A stretch of DNA of 17,637 nt from an uncultured Duganella sp. (GCA_946482335.1 CAMLRG010000113.1:1-17637); one strand, 5' to 3'. Numbered from the stretch's first letter, positions 8,268 through 15,285 are shown. Program-made: numbers and translations. The notes: generated by a model not told the origin, from the sequence alone.

Positions 8268-9005
8268 TTGATCCTCTTCGTCTCCGACCTGCATTTGCAG
8301 CCGGCGCGGCCGGTGCTGACGGAAGCCTTCCTGCGCTTCCTCGACCGGCATGCGCTTGGCGCAAAGCAGCTCTACCTGCTGGGCGATATCTTCGAGTATT
8401 GGGCGGGCGACGACGACCTGCCGGAGCCTTTCCACCAGCAGATCGTGTCCGCGCTGCGCCGCGTCAGCGACGCGGGCGTGCAGCTGTTCTGGATCGCGGG
8501 CAACCGCGACTTCCTGGTCGGCGAGCAATTCGCCGCCGCGGCCGGCCTGACGCTGCTGCCGGAAACCTGGGTCATCGAAGCCGGCGGCCAGCGCATCGTG
8601 CTGTTGCATGGCGACGCCCAGTGCACTCAGGACGTCAAGTACATGGCCTTCCGCGCGCAAGTGCGCCAGCCCGCATGGCAGCAGCAATTCCTGTCCATGC
8701 CGCTGGTCCAGCGCAAGCAGATCATTGCCGGCCTGCGCGAGCAAAGCAAACAGGGCCACGCCGAAAAATCCTACGAGATCATGGACGTGACGCCGCAAGC
8801 GATCGCCGACGTATTCGACCAGACCGGCACCACCGTCATGATCCACGGCCACACCCACCGCCCCGCCCTGCACGAAGTGGCAGGCACCCGCCGTTACGTA
8901 CTGCCCGACTGGGAGCCCGAATCCACGCCCCCGCGCGGCGGCTGGATCGCCATCGCCGACGACGGCACCATCACCCGCCACACGCTCGACGGCTCGCCTG
9001 CCTGA
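8268..9005 (+). CDS. lpxH: UDP-2,3-diacylglucosamine diphosphatase
   Basis: Hydrolyses UDP-2,3-diacylglucosamine to lipid X at the cytoplasmic face of the inner membrane, a step of lipid A synthesis. The metallophosphoesterase metal ligands are all present: FVSDLHL at residues 4-10, YLLGDIFEYW near 36-45, AGNRDF near 75, LHGD near 110 and IHGHTHRP near 190. The predicted 245 residues match the family. No ATG lies upstream of the conserved start, so the TTG at 8268, one base after the ppiB stop, is taken; the first residues (M)ILFVSDLHL then match other LpxH proteins. Translation is probably coupled to ppiB, whose 3' end supplies any binding site. Confidence 0.95.
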   Translation: MILFVSDLHLQPARPVLTEAFLRFLDRHALGAKQLYLLGDIFEYWAGDDDLPEPFHQQIVSALRRVSDAGVQLFWIAGNRDFLVGEQFAAAAGLTLLPETWVIEAGGQRIVLLHGDAQCTQDVKYMAFRAQVRQPAWQQQFLSMPLVQRKQIIAGLREQSKQGHAEKSYEIMDVTPQAIADVFDQTGTTVMIHGHTHRPALHEVAGTRRYVLPDWEPESTPPRGGWIAIADDGTITRHTLDGSPA

Positions 9006-9013
9006 CCGTCAGC

Positions 9014-9042
9014 TTGACGCAATGCGACGTTTGTCACATACT
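9014..9042 (+). promoter_or_regulatory. Promoter of the blaI-blaR1-bla operon
   Basis: TTGACG (9014-9019) and CATACT (9037-9042) are 17 bases apart. Transcription would start near 9049, about 25 bases before the blaI ATG. The lpxH stop is at 9005, and this is the only non-coding gap ahead of the three bla genes. Confidence 0.6.
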
Positions 9043-9046
9043 GACA
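9032..9046. promoter_or_regulatory. Candidate BlaI operator
   Basis: An inverted repeat TGTCA-N5-TGACA covers the -10 element of the bla promoter. In addition GTCACATA occurs twice as a direct repeat (9033-9040 and 9053-9060), exactly 20 bases apart, about two helix turns. BlaI/MecI operators in Gram-positives are TACA/TGTA-type dyads over the promoter. The position here is right, but the sequence is not identical to those. Confidence 0.5.
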
Positions 9047-9073
9047 CCATTCGTCACATATGCCGCGTCCATC

Positions 9074-9454
9074 ATGATCATCCCATCCACCCCCGAGCTG
9101 TGCGTCCTGAAGGCGCTCTGGCGCCAGGCGCCCCTGAGCGCGCGTGAAATCCACGAAGCCGTTGAGGGCGAACTGGCATGGTCTTTCTCGTCCACCCGCA
9201 AGACGGTCGAGCGCATGATGGAAAAGCAGATGGTGGCGCAACACGTGCGCCACGGCGTGCAAGTCTACGAAGCCATGCTGGACAAGGTCGAAACGCTGGC
9301 CGCCTACGCCCACGATTTCGGTACGCGCATCATGGAGCTCGATACGCCGCTGCCGGTGAATATGTTCGCCGGCAGTAAGCTGGTGGATGCCAGCGAACTG
9401 GCGCAGCTCGAACAGATGCTGTCCGACTGGCCCGACGAGGACACGGCAAAGTGA
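9074..9454 (+). CDS. blaI: BlaI/MecI/CopY-family transcriptional repressor
   Basis: A 126-residue repressor, expected to dimerise on the operator and hold the bla operon off until it is cleaved. The winged helix fills residues 3-70: ELCVLKALW, then LSAREIHEAV, then the recognition-helix region WSFSSTRKTVERMMEKQMV (36-54), which is the family signature. Residues 71-126 form the dimerisation part. At 96-98 it has N-M-F, in the same context as the N-F bond of S. aureus BlaI that is cut on induction (inference by alignment). The ATG at 9074 has no strong binding site. The stop overlaps the blaR1 GTG by four bases. Confidence 0.9.
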   Translation: MIIPSTPELCVLKALWRQAPLSAREIHEAVEGELAWSFSSTRKTVERMMEKQMVAQHVRHGVQVYEAMLDKVETLAAYAHDFGTRIMELDTPLPVNMFAGSKLVDASELAQLEQMLSDWPDEDTAK

Positions 9455-11241
9455 GCGGCGCCGACTTATTGTTGATGCGCTTCCTGCTGGCGAGCCTTGG
9501 CTGCTTCGCCGCCGGCTTCAGTGTATGGGCCTTGAGCGCCCTGCTGCGCCGCTTCCTGCCTGCCTTGGCAGCGCAGCGCTCCCTGTGGCTGCTGGGCCAG
9601 CTCACCGTACTCGCGACGTTCGCCTTGATGCTGCTGCCGCATGCCGAACGTGTGCGCCTGATCCCGCCACTGGAAGCGGCCACCGAAACGGTGACGCAGT
9701 ACATCGCACCGCCGAAGGCGTCCGCCCTGCCCAACGCAACGGCGGCGGAGGCCCGCGACGCGGACGACGGGGCCGGCGCGCGCGTATGGCTGCTGCATGG
9801 CGCGCAGCTGTGGCTGGGAATCTACCTGTCTGGCCTGGTCTGGTCGATCGCCAGCCTGTGGCGTGCGCAACGCATGCTGGACCGCCTGGCCAGGACCGGC
9901 TCGCCAACCGGCGATGCGGCCGCGCCCGGCGTGCAAGAATTGACCGGCTCCACGGCGGTGATCGAAGTCGATGCGCCGATTTCGCCGATGCTGCTCGGCT
10001 TGCGCAAGCCGCGCCTGTTGTTGCCGCGCCACCTGGGCGGCTTCGACGCGCTGCAGCGCGAATTGATCGTCGCGCATGAAATGACCCACTTGCGCCGCCA
10101 CGACCTGCAATGGATGGCAGCCGGCGTGCTGCTGCAAACGCTGTTGTGGTTCAACCCCTTCATGCGCCTGTTGCGCGCCAACCTGACCTGGGCGCAGGAA
10201 CTGGGCTGCGACCGCGACGTCCTGAGCGGCCGCCCGGCATCGCAGCGCAAGGCCTATGCCGCCGCGCTGGTGGCGCAACTCAAGCTGCAGCGTCTCACGC
10301 CGCAAGGTGCGCTTGCCTTCGGCAGCATCGACGCCAATACGCTGACCGAGCGGGTGTCCCTGATCCGCGCGCCCGGCAATTCGCGGCGCGCGATGTGGGG
10401 CCGCGCCGCGACCATCGGCGCCCTGGCAGCCATCGCCGGCGCCAACTTCGCCCTGCAGCCCGCGCTGGCCTGGAGTGTCTCGCCCAGCGCGCAAGCCAAC
10501 GCCGCCCTGGATTGCACCATTTTCCTGGACGCCGACAGCGGCAAGGCCCTGCTGCGCAAGGGCGACTGCGCCACGCGCATCACGCCGGTATCGACCTTCA
10601 ACATCGCCGTCAGCCTGATGGGCTACGACAGCGGTTTCCTGAAAGACCAGCACCAGCCGGTCCTGCCTTACCGCGCCAGCTACCAGGCCTGGAATCCCGA
10701 TTGGCGCCGCGACCTGGACCCGAGCCAGTGGATCAGCTTCTCGGCCGCCTGGTACGCGCAGCAAGTCACGCGCCACATCGGGCACGAACGTTTCGACCGT
10801 TACATCCAGGACTTCGGCTACGGCAACCGCAATATTGCAGGTGACGCCGGCAAGGACAATGGCCTGACCTGGTCCTGGATCGGCTCCTCGCTGCAAATCT
10901 CCGCCGACGAACAGGTGGCATTCCTGCGCCGCCTGGTGCGGCACGAATTGCACGTCTCGCCGCACGCCATCGAACAGACGACACGCCTGCTGAAAGCGAA
11001 GGATCTGCCTGATGGCTGGCAAGCCTACGGCAAGACCGGCACCGGCGCGCCCGTCGGCCCGGACGGCAAGGACGATTACACCCGCTCCTACGGCTGGTTC
11101 GTCGGCTGGGCCACCAATGGCGAACGCACCATCGTGTTCGCCCGCCTGAAACAGGATGAAAATCTGACCGAAGGCGCGGCCGGGCCGCGTACCAAGGCAG
11201 CCTTCCTGCGCGACCTTCCCGCGCAGCTCAGCAAACTCTGA
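9451..11241 (+). CDS. blaR1: BlaR1-type beta-lactam sensor with class D (OXA-like) domain
   Basis: A 596-residue inner-membrane signal transducer: a beta-lactam acylates the outside domain, the inside zinc protease is activated, and BlaI is inactivated. Membrane helices are near residues 8-30, 45-62, 115-135 and 315-335. The M56 peptidase motif HEMTH is at 209-213, followed by NPFMRLL and ELGCDRD, which hold the third zinc ligand. The sensor domain (about 345-596) has the class D motifs YGN (457-459) and KTG (528-530). However, the nucleophile motif is S381-T-F-N384, so the lysine of SxxK is missing, and SxV reads SAA (431-433). The start is GTG, overlapping the blaI stop as GTGA; ATG at codon 9 is the alternative. 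The sensor resembles the adjacent enzyme closely and almost without gaps. Confidence 0.92.
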   Translation: MSGADLLLMRFLLASLGCFAAGFSVWALSALLRRFLPALAAQRSLWLLGQLTVLATFALMLLPHAERVRLIPPLEAATETVTQYIAPPKASALPNATAAEARDADDGAGARVWLLHGAQLWLGIYLSGLVWSIASLWRAQRMLDRLARTGSPTGDAAAPGVQELTGSTAVIEVDAPISPMLLGLRKPRLLLPRHLGGFDALQRELIVAHEMTHLRRHDLQWMAAGVLLQTLLWFNPFMRLLRANLTWAQELGCDRDVLSGRPASQRKAYAAALVAQLKLQRLTPQGALAFGSIDANTLTERVSLIRAPGNSRRAMWGRAATIGALAAIAGANFALQPALAWSVSPSAQANAALDCTIFLDADSGKALLRKGDCATRITPVSTFNIAVSLMGYDSGFLKDQHQPVLPYRASYQAWNPDWRRDLDPSQWISFSAAWYAQQVTRHIGHERFDRYIQDFGYGNRNIAGDAGKDNGLTWSWIGSSLQISADEQVAFLRRLVRHELHVSPHAIEQTTRLLKAKDLPDGWQAYGKTGTGAPVGPDGKDDYTRSYGWFVGWATNGERTIVFARLKQDENLTEGAAGPRTKAAFLRDLPAQLSKL

Positions 11242-11253
11242 CCGGGATTGAAA

Positions 11254-12036
11254 ATGAAAACGAGAATCATCGCCCTGCTCGCAGGGCTGGCCCTCCCTTT
11301 GCACGCGCATTCCGCGCAACACTGCCTCGCCATGGCCGATGCCGCCACCGGCAAGTGGCTGGTGCATGAAGGCGTATGCGACCAGCGCATGCCGCCGATG
11401 TCCACCTTCAAGCTGCCGATTGCCTTGATGGCTTACGATGCCGGCGTGCTGCGCGACGAGCACGTTCCGGTACTGCCCTTCAAGGAGGGCTACGTCGACT
11501 GGCGTCCCGTGTGGCGCCAGCCGCACGACCCGAGCTCCTGGATGAAGGAATCGGTGGTCTGGTATTCGCAGCAGGTCACGCAGCAACTGGGCGGGCAGCG
11601 TTTCGCCGCTTACGTCAAGCGCTTCGGCTATGGCAACGCCGATGTGAGCGGCGACCCGGGCAAGGATAACGGCCTGACCGCATCGTGGCTCGGCTCATCG
11701 CTGCGCATTTCACCTGACGAACAGGTTGCCTTCCTGCGCCGGATGGTCAACCGCGAACTGGGCCTGTCCGCGGCAGCCTACGCGCATAGCGCCGCGCTGG
11801 CCAGGGTGGACACGCCACTCGACGGCTGGCAGGTGCACGGCAAGACGGGCAGCGGTTCGGCCGGCCCGGGCCAGTCGCTGGGCTGGTACGTTGGCTGGAT
11901 CAGCAAAGGACCGCGCACCATCGTGTTCGCGCAAATGTCGCTCAGCCCGCGCGACCCGGCCGCTCCGCCGTCCGGCCTGCGCCTGCGCGACGCATTCCTC
12001 AATGCCCTCCCGGCCCGCTTGCGCGCCCTGCCTTAA
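11254..12036 (+). CDS. Class D (OXA-type) beta-lactamase
   Basis: Serine beta-lactamase of 260 residues, exported to the periplasm to hydrolyse penicillins and perhaps other beta-lactams. The signal peptide is at about 1-21 (MKTRIIALLAGLALPLHAHS). All class D motifs are intact: STFK at 50-53 with the lysine that is carboxylated in this class, SVV at 100-102, YGN at 126-128 and KTG at 197-199. The ATG at 11254 follows the blaR1 stop by 12 bases with a GGGA binding site; a TTG two codons earlier is possible. It is the last gene of the blaI-blaR1 operon, so it should be inducible. No OXA number can be given from reading. There are no mobile-element remnants around it, so it is probably an intrinsic chromosomal enzyme. 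Confidence 0.94.
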   Translation: MKTRIIALLAGLALPLHAHSAQHCLAMADAATGKWLVHEGVCDQRMPPMSTFKLPIALMAYDAGVLRDEHVPVLPFKEGYVDWRPVWRQPHDPSSWMKESVVWYSQQVTQQLGGQRFAAYVKRFGYGNADVSGDPGKDNGLTASWLGSSLRISPDEQVAFLRRMVNRELGLSAAAYAHSAALARVDTPLDGWQVHGKTGSGSAGPGQSLGWYVGWISKGPRTIVFAQMSLSPRDPAAPPSGLRLRDAFLNALPARLRALP

Positions 12037-12932
12037 TTGCCGCTCAGGGACCAGCTCATTTCCACGTTCACGGTCCGCTCCGCGGTGCCGAAGATCGCGG
12101 ACTGCACCGGGACCTTGAGCGTGGTGCGCGCCTTGCCCGAGCGCGGGGCGCCAAGCAACTGCTTGTTGATCCAGGCCCAGGCTTCGGCATTCGGCGCGAT
12201 ATCCAGGTTCTTGTTTTCCATGTAGACGACGCCGGAACGGGTATGTTGCGCCATGCCCTTCACCACCGGCAGCATGGACCTCACGAAGATCTTGCCGCTT
12301 GCCTTGTCCAGCACGAGCTGCGAATTGCACAACATCTGGCGTTCATGCTCGTTGCCGAGGTAATCCGCTTCCGTCTTGTTGGCAAAGGGTTTCGGCCCGC
12401 CCACGTCGGCCTGCTGGCCCTTCTCGCCATTGCGCACGCGCGCGCTGAACTCGGGTTTGCATGCCGCCCCTTCCAGCGCTTCGTATTGCAGGAAACTCCC
12501 TTCGCTGTCCGGCACCGGCGCCGCTGCACCGGCATTCCACGCAGCCGTCGCCTTGGCCATCTTGTTGGCCAGGCTGGTCATGCATTGGACATTGCCCTTG
12601 CACGCATTGGCTTCGGATTCGAAGCCGCGCATCATTTCGGCCTGCTTGTCCGGTGCCGGTGTGCGCGCCTGGGCCGCAGCCAATTGCTGGCTGGTGCGCG
12701 CGGCATTCGCACCGTCGTCGAGCAGGTTGACGGGGGTTGTATAGTCCGGGCGCGCCAGCGAATACGCCACGTGCACCACTTCCGACACGGAACTGGCATT
12801 CAGGTTGTCGCCTTTCTTCTGGGTCGCGCTGCCGTCGATCTTGACGTCGAGCGTGAAGCGGGCGGGCTGGTTGGCAGCCAAGGCGGGAATACTTGCCAGC
12901 ACGGCGGCCAGCGTCAGGGCAATCTTGGTCAT
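12033..12932 (-). CDS. Unrecognised exported protein, four cysteines
   Basis: The 299-residue product is not recognised. Residues 1-20 are a clear signal peptide (MTKIALTLAAVLASIPALAA), so it is periplasmic or secreted. The mature part has no membrane segment. It has a polar, Ala-rich helical middle (about 75-135) with C111 and C117, two more cysteines at C158 and C202, and a beta-rich C-terminus ending in KVPVQSAIFGTAERTVNVEM. Four cysteines allow two disulphides. The stop overlaps the beta-lactamase stop by four bases on the opposite strand, and there is no room for a terminator between the genes. A role linked to beta-lactam response is not shown by the sequence. The start has no strong binding site, but the signal peptide supports it. 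Confidence 0.75.
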   Translation of the reverse strand: MTKIALTLAAVLASIPALAANQPARFTLDVKIDGSATQKKGDNLNASSVSEVVHVAYSLARPDYTTPVNLLDDGANAARTSQQLAAAQARTPAPDKQAEMMRGFESEANACKGNVQCMTSLANKMAKATAAWNAGAAAPVPDSEGSFLQYEALEGAACKPEFSARVRNGEKGQQADVGGPKPFANKTEADYLGNEHERQMLCNSQLVLDKASGKIFVRSMLPVVKGMAQHTRSGVVYMENKNLDIAPNAEAWAWINKQLLGAPRSGKARTTLKVPVQSAIFGTAERTVNVEMSWSLSGN

Positions 12933-12981
12933 GATAGCGGTATCGATGATAAAAAATTGTCATTTTAACACTGTCGTGCGG

Positions 12982-12995
12982 ATGATCTAGGTCAA
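12982..12995. promoter_or_regulatory. Weak FNR/DNR-type box, distal
   Basis: ATGAT-CTAG-GTCAA differs from the TTGAT-N4-ATCAA consensus at two positions. It lies in the divergent gap between the exported protein gene and nirK, 58 bases from the better box at 13040 and about 100 bases before the predicted nirK transcription start. It could be an upstream site for nirK or act on the minus-strand gene. Confidence 0.4.
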
Positions 12996-13039
12996 GTATT
13001 TCCCAAGCATTTTGCGATTCGCCAAGCGTTTGGTTTTTT

Positions 13040-13053
13040 TTGATCTGCGTCAA
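13040..13053. promoter_or_regulatory. FNR/DNR box of nirK
   Basis: TTGAT-CTGC-GTCAA matches the Crp/Fnr consensus TTGAT-N4-ATCAA at nine of ten positions. With the -10 element at 13077-13082, its centre falls about 42 bases before the expected transcription start, the class II activator position. The DNR-type regulator at 14605 carries the E-x-x-S-R recognition residues that read TTGAT, and is the natural candidate to bind here. Confidence 0.82.
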
Positions 13054-13059
13054 TTCAAT

Positions 13060-13070
13060 AAGATGCATCC
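13060..13070 (+). promoter_or_regulatory. Possible NsrR half-site
   Basis: AAGATGCATCC matches the published NsrR half-site AAGATGCYTTT at eight or nine positions and lies between the FNR/DNR box and the -10 of nirK, where repressor binding would block transcription. The second half-site expected for a full palindrome is poor. An NsrR gene is encoded in the same window. Confidence 0.4.
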
Positions 13071-13076
13071 CAAACA

Positions 13077-13082
13077 TATGAT
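13077..13082 (+). promoter_or_regulatory. -10 element of nirK
   Basis: TATGAT is one base from TATAAT. There is no -35 element at the right spacing, as expected for an activator-dependent class II promoter with the box at 13040-13053. Transcription should start near 13089, giving a leader of about 44 bases. Confidence 0.6.
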
Positions 13083-13132
13083 TTGTCCGTCAAACGGCGC
13101 AATCCCGTGCCGGACAAACCTGTGAGAAGAAA

Positions 13133-14536
13133 ATGAAACCGACCTTGATGTCCAAAGCCATCGCGGCACTGGTGATCGGCGCCGCCACCCTGGCGCCGGC
13201 TTATGCACAACATGGCCAGCATGGCGGCAACAGCACCGCCGTCCAGTACCGCCCCGACGTGACCTACACCTTCCGTACCGATATCGCCGACGGCAAGCTG
13301 GTCTTCATCAGCGATTCCGGCGAAACCAAGGGCAAGGCCAACCCGACCCTGCGCGTGCCGGTGGGCGCCGTGGTGCAGATCAACCTGGTCAACGGCGACG
13401 GCGCCACCCACGATATCTCCGTGCCGGACTTCAAGGCCAAGTCGAACCAGCTGAAAGACAAGGGCGCCTCCACCGCCATCGTGTTCAAAGCCGACAAGAA
13501 AGGCGAATTCACCTATATCTGCACCCTGCCCGGCCACGTGGCGGCAGGCATGATCGGCAAGATCATCGTCGGCGAAGGCGAAGCGAAGCCGGCGGTGAAA
13601 GCGGCCGACATCTCGCAAAATCCGATGGCCGTCGGCAGCCCGGTCGGCAAGCGCGGTCCGCAAACCGTCAACGTCAAGCTCGATACCACCGAGATCACCG
13701 GCCAGCTGATGGACGGCACCACCTACAAATACTGGACCTTCAACAGCAAAGTCCCCGGCCCCTTCATCCGCGTGCGCGTGGGCGACACCGTCAACGTCGA
13801 CATGAGCAACGCCAAGGACAGCCAGATGATCCACTCGGTCGACTTCCACGCCGTGACCGGTCCTGGCGGCGGCGCTGCGGTGACCCAGGCGGCCCCGGGC
13901 AGCACCAAGAGCTTCACCTTCAAGGCCATCAACCCCGGCCTGTACGTCTACCATTGCGCGACCCCGATGGTGGCCCAGCACATCTCGAACGGGATGTACG
14001 GCATGATCCTGGTCGAACCGGAAGGCGGCCTGCCGAAAGTCGACCGTGAGTTCTACGTCATGCAGGGCGAGCTGTACACCGCGCAGAAACATGGCACGCC
14101 TGGCGAAGCCGAATTCTCGCTGGACAAGCTGCTGGCCGAGCAGCCGGAACACCTGATGTTCAACGGCACCCATGACGCCCTGACCAAGACCCACCGCATG
14201 GAAGCCAAGGTCGGCGAGACCGTCCGCATCTTCTTCGGTGTCGGCGGCCCGAACGCGACTTCCAGCTTCCACGTGATCGGCGAAGTGTTCGACCGCGTGT
14301 ACAACCTGGGCGACCTGACCTCGCCGCCGCTGCAGAACGTGCAGACCACGACCGTGGCGCCGGGCGGTGCAACGATGGTCGAGTTCAAGACCGAGGTGCC
14401 GGGCCGCTTCATCCTGGTCGACCACGCACTGTCGCGGATGGAGAAAGGCCTGGTCGGCTTCCTCTACGTGACGGGCAAGGAGAATCCGGAAATCTTCCGC
14501 ACCAACAGCAAGCCTGACGGCGACTCGGGACATTAA
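13133..14536 (+). CDS. nirK: Copper nitrite reductase with N-terminal cupredoxin domain
   Basis: Reduces nitrite to nitric oxide in the periplasm. The signal peptide is at 1-25 (ends LAPAYA-Q). Residues about 40-155 are an extra cupredoxin with type 1 copper ligands H93, C130, H135 and M140. The two-domain nitrite reductase follows: type 1 ligands H234, C275, H283, M288; type 2 ligands H239, H274, H431; catalytic D237 and H380. The short YHCATPMVAQH loop and GMYGMILVEPEGGLPKVDREF resemble the AniA class. At 467 residues it is about 100 longer than plain NirK because of the fused domain, which probably brings electrons to the catalytic part, as studied in Hyphomicrobium denitrificans. The ATG at 13133 follows GAGAAGAAA; ATG at codon 6 is possible. 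Regulation by the FNR/DNR box is likely. Confidence 0.96.
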   Translation: MKPTLMSKAIAALVIGAATLAPAYAQHGQHGGNSTAVQYRPDVTYTFRTDIADGKLVFISDSGETKGKANPTLRVPVGAVVQINLVNGDGATHDISVPDFKAKSNQLKDKGASTAIVFKADKKGEFTYICTLPGHVAAGMIGKIIVGEGEAKPAVKAADISQNPMAVGSPVGKRGPQTVNVKLDTTEITGQLMDGTTYKYWTFNSKVPGPFIRVRVGDTVNVDMSNAKDSQMIHSVDFHAVTGPGGGAAVTQAAPGSTKSFTFKAINPGLYVYHCATPMVAQHISNGMYGMILVEPEGGLPKVDREFYVMQGELYTAQKHGTPGEAEFSLDKLLAEQPEHLMFNGTHDALTKTHRMEAKVGETVRIFFGVGGPNATSSFHVIGEVFDRVYNLGDLTSPPLQNVQTTTVAPGGATMVEFKTEVPGRFILVDHALSRMEKGLVGFLYVTGKENPEIFRTNSKPDGDSGH

Positions 14537-14561
14537 TCCGATAGCGCCCCAACAAAAGACT

Positions 14562-14585
14562 GGACCCGCAACTGCGGGTCCTTTT
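14562..14585 (+). terminator. Weak intrinsic terminator between nirK and the DNR gene
   Basis: GGACCCGC (14562-14569) and GCGGGTCC (14574-14581) form an 8-base GC-rich stem with an AACT loop, followed by only four T. It ends 20 bases before the next ATG, so the regulator gene has no room for a promoter after it. Incomplete termination would let it be read through from nirK. Confidence 0.75.
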
Positions 14586-14604
14586 GCCATTTCAGGAGAA
14601 CAAA

Positions 14605-15285
14605 ATGCCAAGCCCAAAAATCGACCCCCGCGAATTCCTCAAGCGGCTGCCCTTGTTCCATGACTTGTCGCCCGAGGAACTGTCGCTGGTGGCGGCCGGC
14701 ACCACCGAGCACCACATCCCGCGCGGCAGCGCCGTGTTCCAGCGCGGCGATCCATGCGTGGGTTTCCACATGGTGATCTTTGGCCAGGTCAAGCTCAGCT
14801 TCCTGTCCGCGCAAGGGAACGAGAAAATCGTCGAAATCATCGGCCCCGGCCACAGCTTCGGCGAAGCGCTGATGTTCATGGAAAAGCCCTATATCGTCAC
14901 CGCCCACGCCGTCAGCGATTGCATGCTGCTGCACATTTCCAAGAACACCGTATTCGCCGAACTGGCGCGCAATCCGCAATTCGCACGCCGCATGCTGGCC
15001 GGCATGAGCCGCCGCCTGCACGGCCTGATCTCGGATGTGGAAGCGTATTCGCTGCGCTCGGGCAGCCAGCGCATCATCGGTTACCTGCTGAAGGACGACG
15101 ACGCCAGGGATGGGTCGGAAATCACGCTGGCCGTCAGCAAGAAGCTGCTGGCCTCGCGCCTGAACCTGACGCCGGAATACTTCTCGCGCGTGCTGCACGA
15201 GCTGGCCGACCAGGGCATGATTGCCGTGAACGGCCGCCAGATCAGGATTATTGATTCTGCCCGCTTGCGGGCTTACGAAGGCTGA
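14605..15285 (+). CDS. dnr: DNR-type Crp/Fnr transcription regulator
   Basis: A 226-residue activator, probably sensing nitric oxide and switching on nirK and related genes. The cyclic-nucleotide-like sensor barrel covers about residues 15-130 (FHDLSPEELSLVAAG, GHSFGEALMF). A long dimer helix follows, then the helix-turn-helix at 175-205. The recognition helix has E191, S194 and R195 (PEYFSRVL), the E-x-x-S-R set that reads TTGAT half-sites. There is no N-terminal cysteine cluster (only C51 and C106), so it is not an oxygen-sensing FNR; DNR proteins of this type are thought to bind NO through haem. The ATG at 14605 has GGAGA 6 bases upstream. Its 3' end overlaps the converging membrane protein gene by 38 bases. 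Confidence 0.88.
   Translation: MPSPKIDPREFLKRLPLFHDLSPEELSLVAAGTTEHHIPRGSAVFQRGDPCVGFHMVIFGQVKLSFLSAQGNEKIVEIIGPGHSFGEALMFMEKPYIVTAHAVSDCMLLHISKNTVFAELARNPQFARRMLAGMSRRLHGLISDVEAYSLRSGSQRIIGYLLKDDDARDGSEITLAVSKKLLASRLNLTPEYFSRVLHELADQGMIAVNGRQIRIIDSARLRAYEG

Noticed and set aside
9466..11586. A 706-codon open frame on the minus strand opposite blaR1
   Set aside because: It mirrors the GC-rich third-position pattern of the real gene, has no family motif and overlaps intact blaI-blaR1-bla coding sequence. It is an antisense shadow.
9006..12936. A mobile element or integron carrying the bla operon
   Set aside because: No transposase, integrase, attC-like site or flanking repeats were seen, and codon use resembles that of the neighbours. 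It seems resident.
13055..14617. A 520-codon minus-strand frame opposite nirK
   Set aside because: It is antisense to the full copper-ligand set of NirK and has no recognisable domain.
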